From contig CAXXSC010000002.1 of the NCBI GenBank assembly GCA_963668435.2, positions 55,925 to 119,924 on the forward strand: DNA of 64,000 nucleotides, written 5' to 3'. Origin of the DNA: G963668435 sp963668435. Lineage in GTDB: Bacteria; Latescibacterota; Latescibacteria; Latescibacterales; Latescibacteraceae. The notes under the pieces are model-generated. The model was not told where the DNA came from. It saw nothing but the letters and a program-made list of their open reading frames with translations, and did no database searches. Made by a program: the position numbers and the translations under genes. Positions 1 through 8,242 of this stretch are shown here, one piece after another; the stretch's first letter is position 1, and each line of letters starts with the position of its first letter.

Positions 1-1619
1 ATATCTTCAAAGACGAAATCACCGTTGGCATCGCTTGTGGCATGCTTGATGCCGTCAGGTGTCGTTGTCGTGAGCGTAACACCCTCGACGCCGTTGCCAG
101 AGCCGTCGACACACTTGCCGCTAATCGTGAATTTCTGGCCGCCGCTGCCGTCGTCGCCGACAATATCGTTGACGATGACATCATTGCCATTGACAATTAC
201 CTCGGTGTTGGTGAATGTGTATGCGCCGAATTCGTCAACCTTGATCGTATAGGTGCCGTTGCGGAGGTTGTTGAAGGTATACATGCCGGTTGTCATGTCG
301 TTGGTAGTCGTTTCTATGCGGCTGTTGCCTTCGTAGAGATGGACCATGGTGTAAAGCGGGTCACCATCGGCGTCGACAATGAAGCCGGTGATCTGGAAAA
401 GATCGATTTCCGTCGAGGCGACAAAGTTATCGACTGTTGTCACGAGATCGGTGCAGTACACGGTCATGTTCTCGGGCGTGAAAAACAGGCCGTCGGCTTG
501 CGGTGTGAGCAGCAGGGTTTCCTCGAGGGCCGTACCCATCGTGTAGTAACCGTCGGCGTCGGTGACAGCCTCGTAAAGATGGCTGAGACTGGCAAGCACC
601 ATCTTGACACCCTCGACTCCGTCGCCGTTAGTGTCGACAACACGGCCGGTGAGGGTCATTGTCTGGATGAATGTGCCGGTGAAATCGATATCTGTCACAT
701 TGGCGCCGTCAATTTCGGCTGCATTGTAGATGGGCAGGAACTCGTAGCTGTTGAGAGACACCGAAACAGAGTAGGTTCCGTTGGGATAGCCCTCGAAAAC
801 ATAGTTGCCGCTGGCGTCGGTGCTGGTGTAGTAATAGCTGCCGTTGTTCATCATCTCAACGTTGACACCTTCGAGAGCGTTGCCATCGCCGTCTACCACC
901 GTGCCGCTGACTGAGTAGCCCACACGCGGAACGATAATTGAAAGAACAAGATTATCTTCGATGACCACGTCTTCCATGATCGTGGTCATAATATCTTCGC
1001 CGGTGATTGTGACTGTCCATGTGGTCGCGGCTTTTTTGGCGGCGCTGAAGGCGGGTGAGGAGCCGCCACCGGTAACTGCCGATGCCTGCGCATGACTGCC
1101 GCCGTCGATCAGGAGCATTTTTTTCGCCTGTACGTTGCCGGCGCTTCTCAGGCGGTAAATGTAGATGCCTGCGGCGACATTCATGCCGTTGTCATCCAGG
1201 CCGTTCCAACTGACAGAGAAACTGCCGGGCTGGTACTGGTCATTGACCAGCGTACGGATTTTCTGGCCGAGGCTGTTATAGATATTAAGCTCGACAATGC
1301 CAGCCTGCGCGACAGTGAACGGTATGACCGTTGTCGGATTGAACGGATTGGGGAAATTCTGGCCGAGCACGACAGCTTCCGGCATGAGTTTTTCATCAAC
1401 CGCAGTTGTGGTGATCTCGAGTTCGTATTCACCGTAAATATCGGTAATTACCGAAAAAACATTACTTGCATCGTTGTCATCGGTGAACATGACCGTTGCG
1501 CCCTCAACAGGCTTGGCATTTGTGTCGATCACGGTTCCCGATACAGTCACTGCGAATGCCTGTGCGGAAAACAGCATGGCGGCAACAAGCAGAACGGACA
1601 GAGCAATACCTTTTTTCAT
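1..1619 (-). CDS. Secreted multi-domain surface protein with internal FNP-type sorting-like domain (partial)
   Basis: The gene starts at the ATG ending at 1619, with an AAGGAGA ribosome site just upstream, and runs off the left edge after 539 codons. Residues 1-23 are a Sec signal peptide (MKKGIALSVLLVAAMLF then AQAFA). Residues about 25-70 form a carboxypeptidase-regulatory-like beta sandwich. Residues about 84-170 match the FlgD-like/type-9-secretion sorting fold: GQNFPNPFNPTT, then AAGIYIYRL, then KKMLLI. At least three more regulatory-like repeats follow (motifs VSGTVVDGDGNALEGV and LTGRVVDTNGDGVEGV). Sorting domains normally end a protein, so the internal position is odd. The function is unknown; a cell-surface or exported role is inferred. 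A perfect CRP-like palindrome lies about 170 bp upstream. Confidence 0.85.
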   Translation of the reverse strand, partial: MKKGIALSVLLVAAMLFSAQAFAVTVSGTVIDTNAKPVEGATVMFTDDNDASNVFSVITDIYGEYELEITTTAVDEKLMPEAVVLGQNFPNPFNPTTVIPFTVAQAGIVELNIYNSLGQKIRTLVNDQYQPGSFSVSWNGLDDNGMNVAAGIYIYRLRSAGNVQAKKMLLIDGGSHAQASAVTGGGSSPAFSAAKKAATTWTVTITGEDIMTTIMEDVVIEDNLVLSIIVPRVGYSVSGTVVDGDGNALEGVNVEMMNNGSYYYTSTDASGNYVFEGYPNGTYSVSVSLNSYEFLPIYNAAEIDGANVTDIDFTGTFIQTMTLTGRVVDTNGDGVEGVKMVLASLSHLYEAVTDADGYYTMGTALEETLLLTPQADGLFFTPENMTVYCTDLVTTVDNFVASTEIDLFQITGFIVDADGDPLYTMVHLYEGNSRIETTTNDMTTGMYTFNNLRNGTYTIKVDEFGAYTFTNTEVIVNGNDVIVNDIVGDDGSGGQKFTISGKCVDGSGNGVEGVTLTTTTPDGIKHATSDANGDFVFED

Positions 1620-1921
1620 CGAGTGCAATTCTCCTTGAATTACGGGTGATAATACATTGAAAATGACTATAGGAAATAATTGAAAGCGGGAAGACGTTTT
1701 ATGTAGAATAGAAAGAGTTTCACGGCTGTTTTCCTTTTCTTGGCGATTTACCCATATCTAATGGTAGTAAATGTTGTTAGGTCCGTACTGTGACGGTGGT
1801 CACATTATTTCTGCCAATGCCAGGAATATTGACATTAAAGATGCTGTATACAGGGGTTATAGCATGGTAAAAGAGTTGCCTGCAAAATTGACTTGTTTTG
1901 TTGGTGTAAAGGTTTTTATTG
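1620..1921. other. Intergenic region upstream of the surface-protein gene
   Basis: This AT-rich stretch holds no convincing gene. It carries the CRP-like palindrome described separately and the leader of the minus-strand surface-protein gene. No clear terminator for the gene ending at 1922 was seen. Confidence 0.5.
1789..1804. promoter_or_regulatory. CRP/FNR-type palindrome
   Basis: The sequence is TGTGA-CGGTGG-TCACA, an exact match to the classical CRP half-sites with a 6-bp spacer. It lies about 170 bp upstream of the surface-protein start at 1619 on the minus strand, so it could activate that gene. No regulator of this family is encoded in the window, so binding is inference. Confidence 0.4.
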
Positions 1922-2443
1922 TTATTTCAGGAGTTTTTCCGTCTCGGCTTTGATCTTTTTCCAGTTGAATTTTTTTGCCAGCTCCAACGCCTTGTTTTTT
2001 TCGATCCCGTAATAATTAAAAGCGAAAATTGCCCCTTCGGTCGCTGTTTTCGCCATATCCACGACTATCGCGCCTTCCTTGTCCTCGTTGCTGTGAGTCT
2101 GTGCGGCTTTCAGCCCGTCGACCTCAGTCACCGTAACACTGCCATCTTCGGATTCGTAGGATACTTCCGCCATCTGCCCCTCTACCATGGCATTGGTGCC
2201 GACAATGATCATGGCGTTGATGGTTTTTTCGCCATCTGCAGCGCTGTAGGATCTGACTGCGTTGATCATTTTCATGCCGCCCATATCGAGCGCAGCACCC
2301 TCAGCGTCCTCGGCCTCGAAACCGTCAATATTGACAAGAAGCGGTTTCAGGGCATCGGCCTTATCAGCCGAAGCGGTCAGCGGGCAGGCAAAGACAGCCA
2401 GCATGAAAAGTGAAAGCACGATTCGGATAATGGGGCATTTCAT
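1922..2443 (-). CDS. Secreted hypothetical protein, 173 aa
   Basis: I do not recognise a family. The start has a strong AAGGAG site at normal spacing. Residues 1-26 are a Sec signal peptide (hydrophobic VLSLFMLAVFACPLTASA), so the mature product is probably periplasmic. The mature part is acidic and small, with an Ala/Lys-rich helical C-terminus. Phrases such as FEAEDAEGAALDMGGMKMINAVRS and YESEDGSVTVTEVDG suggest a compact beta-sheet domain followed by a helix. It lies alone, in the same direction as the upstream half of the first gene but separated by about 300 bp. Confidence 0.75.
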   Translation of the reverse strand: MKCPIIRIVLSLFMLAVFACPLTASADKADALKPLLVNIDGFEAEDAEGAALDMGGMKMINAVRSYSAADGEKTINAMIIVGTNAMVEGQMAEVSYESEDGSVTVTEVDGLKAAQTHSNEDKEGAIVVDMAKTATEGAIFAFNYYGIEKNKALELAKKFNWKKIKAETEKLLK

Positions 2444-2934
2444 AGTGCAGCTCCTTTTAATTATACCATACTAGTAGTAGGCGGTTAAACTTGAGATGGC
2501 TGCTGAAAACTGACAAACTGAATCGGCTGGTCTTTCAGGCCGGCCACCTTCCAGTCATCGGGGGAACCTCCACTTTGTGGTTCCCCCAAGCCCCCTCCGA
2601 AAGGTGTCGAGGGCACTTTATGTTTCTGTTAGGGGGGTGCAGAATGAGCTGCTGTTCGGCGTTTCCAGAAAACACTTGCTCGACCGGGGCTTTTCACCGG
2701 GAGCCCTTTTTGCGCCACTTTTTCCGGCGAGGGAAAAGTAGCTTAAAAAAATTGTATGGAAATATTCACCGATATTTTTACCGGACAATATTATTACCAT
2801 ATCACTAGACAACGTGCCTAAACCTGTAATTCACGTCGAGATTCAGGGGTTATACTGATGAATATAAAACACCCGAACACTATACACAAGAGCGTAACTA
2901 TTATTGTGCACATGTTAAATTGACTATCTGATAT
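2444..2934. repeat. Repeat-rich intergenic island 1
   Basis: No credible gene is present. Three stretches recur elsewhere in the window. Bases 2482-2511 (CGGTTAAACTTGAG...) recur at 48591-48630 in inverted orientation and loosely at 38808-38840. Bases about 2505-2615 recur inverted at about 48425-48540, with matching GGAACC...GGTTCC hairpins. The 36-bp core at 2702-2737 recurs exactly at 38957-38992. The mosaic arrangement suggests remnants of mobile or REP-like elements. Confidence 0.6.
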
Positions 2935-3876
2935 TTATGACATGCCCGCCTCAGTCAGCGCGTCCACATGACGCCCCGCGGAAGATGCCAATGATGCCAG
3001 TTCGTAGCCGCCCTCGAGTGTCGAGACAATTTTTCCGTCGCAGTACATGTCGGCAAAGTCAGTCACGATTTTCGTCATCTTGTAAAAGGTCTCGGTTTCG
3101 AGCTGGATGTCGCCCAATGGATCGCTCTTGTGCGCGTCGAATCCTGCCGACATGAGCACAAATTCCGGCATGAACATGTTGACCTGGTCGGAGAGCGGCC
3201 CCTTGAAGATTTTGAGATAGTCTTCCTCGTCCGAGCCCGGCGGCATGGGGGCGTTGAGAATGCCTCCCGAATGGGAATAGAGCCGGGAGGTCATGCCTGT
3301 CCCTGGATAGTGGGGATGCTGATGAATGCTGAAAAGGAGGATGTCGTTATCGCCGGCGAGCATTTCCTCGGTGCCGTTGCAATGGTGGACATCGAAATCA
3401 ACAATGAGGATTTTGTGGATGTTGTGCTTTTTCTTGAGGTGGCGGGCAGCGATAGCAATGTTGTTAAATACGCAGAATCCCATGGCCATCGAATAGCGGG
3501 CGTGGTGGCCGGGAGGACGGACCGGGCAGAACGCTGTGGTGTATTTGCCGTCGAGCACATTGTCGACGGCTGTAAGAAGTGCACCGGTAGCCCTGAGTGA
3601 TGCCTGCCAGGATTCCGGTGATACCGGCGTGTCGGGAGAGTCGAGGTTCGCCGGTGCTTTTTCAATGGTTGTTTTGACACGGCTGATGTACTCGGCCGCG
3701 TGAACATACTCGATCTCTTCCACCTCGGCAAGACGGGGTTCATCCCAGACTATTTTGCCATCGTACTTCTCTTTTTTCAGCTCCTCAACGATTGTCGAAA
3801 CACGTGATGGACGTTCCGGATGGCCGATACCTGTGTTGTGCTCGATAAAATCATTATGATACAGAATGCCTGTCAT
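2935..3876 (-). CDS. Histone deacetylase-family (acetoin utilisation/acetylpolyamine amidohydrolase-like) protein
   Basis: This 313-aa protein is a zinc-dependent deacetylase of the arginase/deacetylase fold. The family hydrolyses acetyl groups from lysine, polyamines or related substrates; the substrate here cannot be told. All core motifs are present: PPGHHARYSMAMGF with the catalytic His pair near 124-125, the zinc ligands in DFDVHHCNGT near 160-164, FSIHQHPHYPGTG, and the third zinc Asp in SAGFDAHKSDP near 247, followed by LEGGYEL. I chose the ATG at 3876 because GGGGGAAAGGGA directly precedes it; an in-frame start 13 codons upstream lacks support. It stands alone and has no signal peptide, so it is cytoplasmic. 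Confidence 0.9.
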   Translation of the reverse strand: MTGILYHNDFIEHNTGIGHPERPSRVSTIVEELKKEKYDGKIVWDEPRLAEVEEIEYVHAAEYISRVKTTIEKAPANLDSPDTPVSPESWQASLRATGALLTAVDNVLDGKYTTAFCPVRPPGHHARYSMAMGFCVFNNIAIAARHLKKKHNIHKILIVDFDVHHCNGTEEMLAGDNDILLFSIHQHPHYPGTGMTSRLYSHSGGILNAPMPPGSDEEDYLKIFKGPLSDQVNMFMPEFVLMSAGFDAHKSDPLGDIQLETETFYKMTKIVTDFADMYCDGKIVSTLEGGYELASLASSAGRHVDALTEAGMS

Positions 3877-4076
3877 TCCCTTTCCCCCTGTTTCCCGGTT
3901 TAACGGACTGCGCATGCCCTTACCGGATTATGACAGTTTTACATTATTGTATTAAAAATAAAACCTGATTCTAACCGGGACAAGTGAAAACATAATAAAA
4001 TGAACTATTCTGATTTTCAAACCGTCTTATAGTCGAAAATATGTGTTTCATATATATAATAGAAGGAGCCGCATTG

Positions 4077-4487
4077 ATGTTTCCCGTATCTCAAAATATA
4101 TTTCGCCACCGGATACAGTACCTTTCATGGGCTATGCTGATTACTTTCCTCCTGTGTTCCGGATGTTCGCGGGCAATGCTGTTCGGACCTCCGGGGGACA
4201 GGGTCGGAACGGTCGAGGGAAGGATGCAGATTGATGGCGGTTCGGCGACGAAATTCCGTGTGGATGTTTACTCGCAAAGCGGCGAGGACCTTTCATTCTG
4301 GTTGAGCCTTCCAAACCGCGGAGTCAGATACAAACGAATCGAGGATATTGATTTTGAGGACGGTTTGATTACAATTATGACATCCTCTCCTAAACGCGCC
4401 TACTCATGTGTTGTCAGCGAGGGCCCCATGAAATTCAAAGGTGAACTCGAACAGATAGCCGGATCGTTTATTTTAAATCTCAAGTAA
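4077..4487 (+). CDS. Small lipoprotein, 136 aa
   Basis: The product has an N-terminal hydrophobic stretch ending in LLCSGC, a lipobox that predicts cleavage and lipidation at the Cys, so it should sit in a membrane facing the periplasm. The mature domain is about 105 residues and rich in beta-strand patterns (VGTVEGRMQIDGG, KFRVDVYSQSGEDL, GLITIMTSS). I do not recognise the family. The ATG at 4077 follows AGAAGGAG at normal distance; an earlier in-frame ATG at 4041 lacks a ribosome site. It is probably monocistronic or the first gene before the YbaK-domain gene about 200 bp downstream. Confidence 0.75.
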   Translation: MFPVSQNIFRHRIQYLSWAMLITFLLCSGCSRAMLFGPPGDRVGTVEGRMQIDGGSATKFRVDVYSQSGEDLSFWLSLPNRGVRYKRIEDIDFEDGLITIMTSSPKRAYSCVVSEGPMKFKGELEQIAGSFILNLK

Positions 4488-4691
4488 TGACACTCAACCT
4501 TTCTGTTTCCTGTATTGATCGGGCATTATGCTGTCATTCCCCCGTTCGGATTCACCATTTTTCATCCCTGCGCACATGAAAAAGGTCTTGACGATCTCGG
4601 AAAATGCACGATCTTTCATTAGATTATCGCGTAAACCCTATGCAGTCTCGTGCGGACACGTTTATTCTCGGGTAAGAGAAAGGGGGCTCAA

Positions 4692-5162
4692 ATGCCGGTC
4701 AGGACACTGAAAAAATTCCTCGATGAAAACGGGGTCAAATATGTCAGTATCAGCCATTCATGCGCCTATACCGCCCAGGAAATCGCCGCCTCGAGCCATG
4801 TTTCAGGCAAGGAATTCGCCAAAACTGTCATGATAATGGTTGATGGTGTTATGGCGATGGCTGTCCTTACGGCCTCCTGCCGTATTGATGTCATACGTTT
4901 GAGCGAGGAGCTGGACGGTGCCGCGGTAATCCTTGCCGATGAGCTGGCGTTCAAGGACAGTTTTTCCGACTGCGAGCTTGGGGCCATGCCGCCTTTCGGG
5001 CCCTTGTATGGCATGACTGTCTATGCCGACCGTATGCTGGCGGATGACGATGAAATTGCTTTCAACGCCGGTTCACATGCTGAAATAATCCGTATGTCAT
5101 ACAATGATTTCAGCCGTCTTGCACGGCCGCAGATATTGAATTTTGGCGTCGCCTGCCATTAA
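4692..5162 (+). CDS. YbaK/ProX-type aminoacyl-tRNA deacylase domain protein
   Basis: This 156-aa cytoplasmic protein fits the YbaK/prolyl-tRNA synthetase-associated fold, whose members hydrolyse mischarged aminoacyl-tRNAs in trans. Typical features are the N-terminal LKKFLDENGVKYVSISH segment, the YTAQEIAASSHVSGKEFAKTV segment containing the conserved catalytic-region Lys, and a C-terminal GAMPPFGPLYGM motif. The length suits a stand-alone deacylase. The ATG at 4692 follows AAAGGGGG. The tRNA specificity cannot be read from the sequence. Confidence 0.85.
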   Translation: MPVRTLKKFLDENGVKYVSISHSCAYTAQEIAASSHVSGKEFAKTVMIMVDGVMAMAVLTASCRIDVIRLSEELDGAAVILADELAFKDSFSDCELGAMPPFGPLYGMTVYADRMLADDDEIAFNAGSHAEIIRMSYNDFSRLARPQILNFGVACH

Positions 5163-5459
5163 TACGCGCTACAAATTCCCGTCGCCCCATACGTGCTGAA
5201 TTGTATCCGGCCCGTCTTGAAAACCTGTACATACGGGCCGGAACCTGTCCTTCATGACGAATACTTCCCAATAAAAAAATACCGGTTTCAGTTTCTCTTG
5301 AATGCAGTGATTTTTGCTATAGTTGCAACTCCCGCAGGGCGTTGGGCGTTTAATAGATGAGAAAGATATTGCTTTTTTGCGATTTTGTAGTATATTTTTA
5401 ATGGGGTGTTGTCCGGTGACAGGGTGGATATCAGGACACTCTTTTGCGAGAGACTTGCA

Positions 5460-5831
5460 ATGAATATTGTAGATACAGGTTCTGCTGCCAATGCAGCAGG
5501 CGCAGCGAGGGATGCTTCCGCCCAGGCGGCAGCATCTGGCGGAGCCATGGACAATGCTGTCAAGGCGGCTCAGCAGCAGAAAGCCGAAGCGCAGGCTGCG
5601 GCGTCTTCGCAGGCCCGTCAGGACGAGTATGTCGCTGATGCACCGCAGGCGGTCAGCACCGCGCTTTACAGCGTGAGCAACCGTAACGGCGGCTATATTT
5701 CAGAGCTTAATTCCCAGCTGAAAGTGGGTAAGAGGACCTCGAGCGGAGAGACGATAGACCGTAAGGTTGTCGAGATGGACCTTCCCACAGGGAGAAAGAG
5801 CCTGACAATATACAAGAAAAGCAAGAAATAG
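5460..5831 (+). CDS. Ala/Gln-rich protein of unknown function, 123 aa
   Basis: I do not recognise a family. The first about 60 residues are low-complexity, rich in Ala, Gln and Ser, and likely helical or disordered. The last about 60 residues form a compact basic domain (TALYSVSNRNGGYISELNSQ, then KVVEMDLPTGRKSLTIYKK). No signal peptide or membrane segment is visible. The ATG at 5460 is chosen because translation from the earlier 5406 start would add residues unlike the rest; the ribosome site is weak. It is followed 44 bp later by another Ala/Gln/Pro-rich gene, and a strong terminator closes the pair, so they are probably one operon. Confidence 0.65.
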   Translation: MNIVDTGSAANAAGAARDASAQAAASGGAMDNAVKAAQQQKAEAQAAASSQARQDEYVADAPQAVSTALYSVSNRNGGYISELNSQLKVGKRTSSGETIDRKVVEMDLPTGRKSLTIYKKSKK

Positions 5832-5875
5832 AGCGATAACGTAACTTTTCATATCTCATCACTACGAGGTGGATC

Positions 5876-6262
5876 ATGGCAATTGGCCCGGTACAGAATC
5901 AGGGAGCGAATCCTCTCGGCGAGTATGCTGTCGAACCCGCGAGAAACAATAATCCGGCTCAGGCCGCACCTGAACCTGCGCAGGCTCAGGCTAATACAGG
6001 CGGTGATACGGTGACCATAACGCCTGAAGCGGGCGCAATGCAGGAACAGGCCCAGGCCGCGGCCCAGGCAGCACCGGCAGCAGCTGCGGAGGCCCCTGCG
6101 GCACAAGAGGCTCCGGAGCCCGAAACTCCGACAACAAGGGATATGGTCGAAGAAGGGCGGGATACAGCGCGTATAGAAAACGCCAATCAGCAGCAGGCTG
6201 TCAACAGCGGCATGAATACCGAGACGGTCCGTCAGCCCGATACGATCAACCTGATCGCATAG
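5876..6262 (+). CDS. Ala/Pro/Gln-rich low-complexity protein, 128 aa
   Basis: The family is not recognised. The protein is almost entirely low-complexity: Ala-Gln-Pro-Glu repeats fill residues about 20-90, and the rest is polar, ending in TINLIA. It has no signal peptide or membrane segment and is probably intrinsically disordered. The start follows an ACGAGGTGG ribosome site. It lies 44 bp after the preceding Ala/Gln-rich gene and 20 bp before a strong terminator. A structural or flagellar-type role is possible but not shown by any motif. Confidence 0.65.
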   Translation: MAIGPVQNQGANPLGEYAVEPARNNNPAQAAPEPAQAQANTGGDTVTITPEAGAMQEQAQAAAQAAPAAAAEAPAAQEAPEPETPTTRDMVEEGRDTARIENANQQQAVNSGMNTETVRQPDTINLIA

Positions 6263-6282
6263 TTTTCTGGAAATATCTATTA

Positions 6283-6316
6283 AAAACCGGTGGGGAAATC
6301 CCGCCGGTTTTTTTTT
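6283..6316 (+). terminator. Rho-independent terminator
   Basis: A GC-rich stem (ACCGGTGGG with CCCGCCGGT) encloses a short loop and is followed by a run of nine T. It closes the two Ala/Gln-rich genes. Confidence 0.85.
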
Positions 6317-6418
6317 GTATTGTATTTCGATATGTCAAACAGGCTTCTGTCTTTTTCAACTATGATTAATGACAGAAGAAACACAGCAGACAGTCCGATA
6401 AAAAGCATTCATACTGTT

Positions 6419-7417
6419 TTACCCCATCACATAGGGCAATGAAAACTGTTCGACATCGCTGGTAATATAATTGTCCAGTGACGGCGAATAGGTTTTTACA
6501 TCGATCCTGTTTTCTGATGGGTGAAATGTCATGATGCGGAGATAGCCCTCGCCGCCGTTTTTCCAGCCCTGGTAATCGGAGAGGACCTGGTGGACCGGGT
6601 TGCCTTTTTCACCAGGATCGGTCCTACGTGCGCTGCCGAGAATGTGCCCGGAAAGCACCAGGAAAATGTTCTTATGCTGGGAAAAACTGATATCCCACAT
6701 TTCCTGGGCTGTCGTTCCCACGTGTTTGTAGTTTTTCATTGTGTTTCGGGAGGCGTCCTGGCTGAGAAAACAGTGGGTTGTTATCATGCAGCGGTGTTTC
6801 GGGTGAGATGCGAATACATCATTTGCCCAGGCGAGGACCTCGCGGCGCGGCTTGAATTCGAGCGACATCACCAGATATTTGCCGCCGACACTCTCGAATG
6901 TCGTGAAATAGTTCCCATCGCCGCCGTAAGCGTCGCCATAATGGCCGCCATACCATTCCGCGCTTGCAAATCTCGATTTCGGGAAATACTTGCAGAACAG
7001 CGACTTGTGGCCTTCGTCCATGTCGTGGTTGCCGAGATTGAGAATATACGGCACTTCCCCGTCCAGTGTCCTGAACGCCTGATCCGCGATTACCCATTCA
7101 GCATCAACGTTGTTGTTCACGATATCGCCGAGATGAACTGCCATCTTTATATTGAGCTTCTTTTTATTATCCCTGATCCACTGTGTCTGGTCGAAAAAAT
7201 ACTGTTTGAAATCGGCCCGTCCCCATTTTTCAGTCGCAAATTTCACGAACTTGTCAGAATAATCCGTGTAACACTGTGTATCGGGCAGTGCGATAACGGT
7301 AAATGGCCTGTCGCCGGGTGAAAGTGAGTGGATGCCGCAGCTGTTCAAAAATAAACCGGCCGCTCCTGAGCCGAGTAATCCGAGGGCATGACGCCGTGAA
7401 ATGCCAGATTTTGTCAT
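6419..7417 (-). CDS. Tat-type secreted calcineurin-like metallophosphoesterase
   Basis: The 332-aa product has a twin-arginine leader (SRRHALGLLGSGAAGLF near residues 7-23) ending in LNSCG, which could also be a lipobox. The mature part has the full two-metal phosphoesterase set: LPDTQ near 44-48, HLGDIVNN, NLGNHDMD, a TTHCF motif and LSGHILG. This predicts hydrolysis of a phosphoester in the periplasm or at the cell surface; the substrate is unknown. The ATG at 7417 follows AAGGAAAA, while the longer reading frame upstream adds a Cys-rich stretch that does not fit. It is convergent with the Ala/Gln-rich pair and divergent from the next gene. Confidence 0.88.
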   Translation of the reverse strand: MTKSGISRRHALGLLGSGAAGLFLNSCGIHSLSPGDRPFTVIALPDTQCYTDYSDKFVKFATEKWGRADFKQYFFDQTQWIRDNKKKLNIKMAVHLGDIVNNNVDAEWVIADQAFRTLDGEVPYILNLGNHDMDEGHKSLFCKYFPKSRFASAEWYGGHYGDAYGGDGNYFTTFESVGGKYLVMSLEFKPRREVLAWANDVFASHPKHRCMITTHCFLSQDASRNTMKNYKHVGTTAQEMWDISFSQHKNIFLVLSGHILGSARRTDPGEKGNPVHQVLSDYQGWKNGGEGYLRIMTFHPSENRIDVKTYSPSLDNYITSDVEQFSLPYVMG

Positions 7418-7618
7418 GAGTTTTCCTTGTTTATGGGGCCTTGCCGTGGTGAGACCGTGATTATTTTTGGCGGTATGATTATCAACAGGATAAATGCAAT
7501 CTATTGGCCCGTTGAAACAGAAACAACTTTTTTTTCCCGCCACCGGCAGTTATCGTATAATCATGCAAATCAGCAGTCAGGCACGAAACTCAGAAAGCAC
7601 AGGTGACGGGAGGTGACG

Positions 7619-8137
7619 ATGCGGCGTTTCACGAAACTGGCTCTCACGACATTTTTATCGGGAATACTGCTTTTCACACATACCGTAAATGCCGAGGATT
7701 TTTTCAACGGCGACCTGCTGAAACAGCGGTATTATCATGCAGGGAAAACCCATGCGCTGAAAAACGATGCTGCTGTGGGCTCTTTCGCGACAGGTTTCTT
7801 TATCGGTCTCTCATGGCCGTTGGCTATGATGGGGGCGGCTTCTCTGGGTTCGCGTTATGACGGCGGAACAGATAGCGGTGTCATCGTGGGTGCTGTTGCC
7901 GGTATCGGCTTCTATGTCTGGGGTGGGAAGGCTCTTGTAGAACATGCCGATGTCGCTGTTCCGAACGCGGTATTGAATCCCCTTCATCAGCATTACCGAT
8001 CACAGTACGAGGATGGTTTTCGGGAGGGGGGCTTGACTAAGCGAAAACGTCATTTTTTAGCGGGATTCGCCTCCGGATCTGCCGTTTTAAGTGCGTTGCT
8101 TATCATCGCCCTTGGCAATGTGGTGTTCGAAGACTGA
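7619..8137 (+). CDS. Secreted/membrane hypothetical protein, 172 aa
   Basis: No family is recognised. The start follows GGGAGG closely. Residues 1-25 form a signal peptide (LALTTFLSGILLFTHTVNA). Two Gly/Ala-rich hydrophobic segments occur in the middle (GSFATGFFIGLSWPLAMMG and VIVGAVAGIGFYVWGG), and one at the C-terminus (ASGSAVLSALLIIALG), so it is likely an inner-membrane or envelope protein. The motif YHAGKTHALKNDAAVGSFATG resembles short Gly-zipper proteins. It stands alone, divergent from the phosphoesterase. Confidence 0.7.
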   Translation: MRRFTKLALTTFLSGILLFTHTVNAEDFFNGDLLKQRYYHAGKTHALKNDAAVGSFATGFFIGLSWPLAMMGAASLGSRYDGGTDSGVIVGAVAGIGFYVWGGKALVEHADVAVPNAVLNPLHQHYRSQYEDGFREGGLTKRKRHFLAGFASGSAVLSALLIIALGNVVFED

Positions 8138-8162
8138 AACGATTATTTTTCTGTTTCAAGAC

Positions 8163-8200
8163 GAAAAGGCGGCCCAGTTTCCCCGGACCGCTTTCTATCC
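8163..8200. terminator. Probable bidirectional terminator
   Basis: An imperfect stem (AAAGGCGGCCC against GGACCGCTTT) lies between the convergent genes ending at 8137 and 8243, with T-rich sequence on both sides. Confidence 0.4.
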
Positions 8201-8242
8201 TTTTCTCTTTCCCGCTGACAGCTGAACATTGACTCCAGACCA

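Noticed and set aside
42..914. Long open frame on the plus strand
   Set aside because: It is antisense to the secreted surface protein, with Val/Asp-rich sequence typical of a shadow frame.
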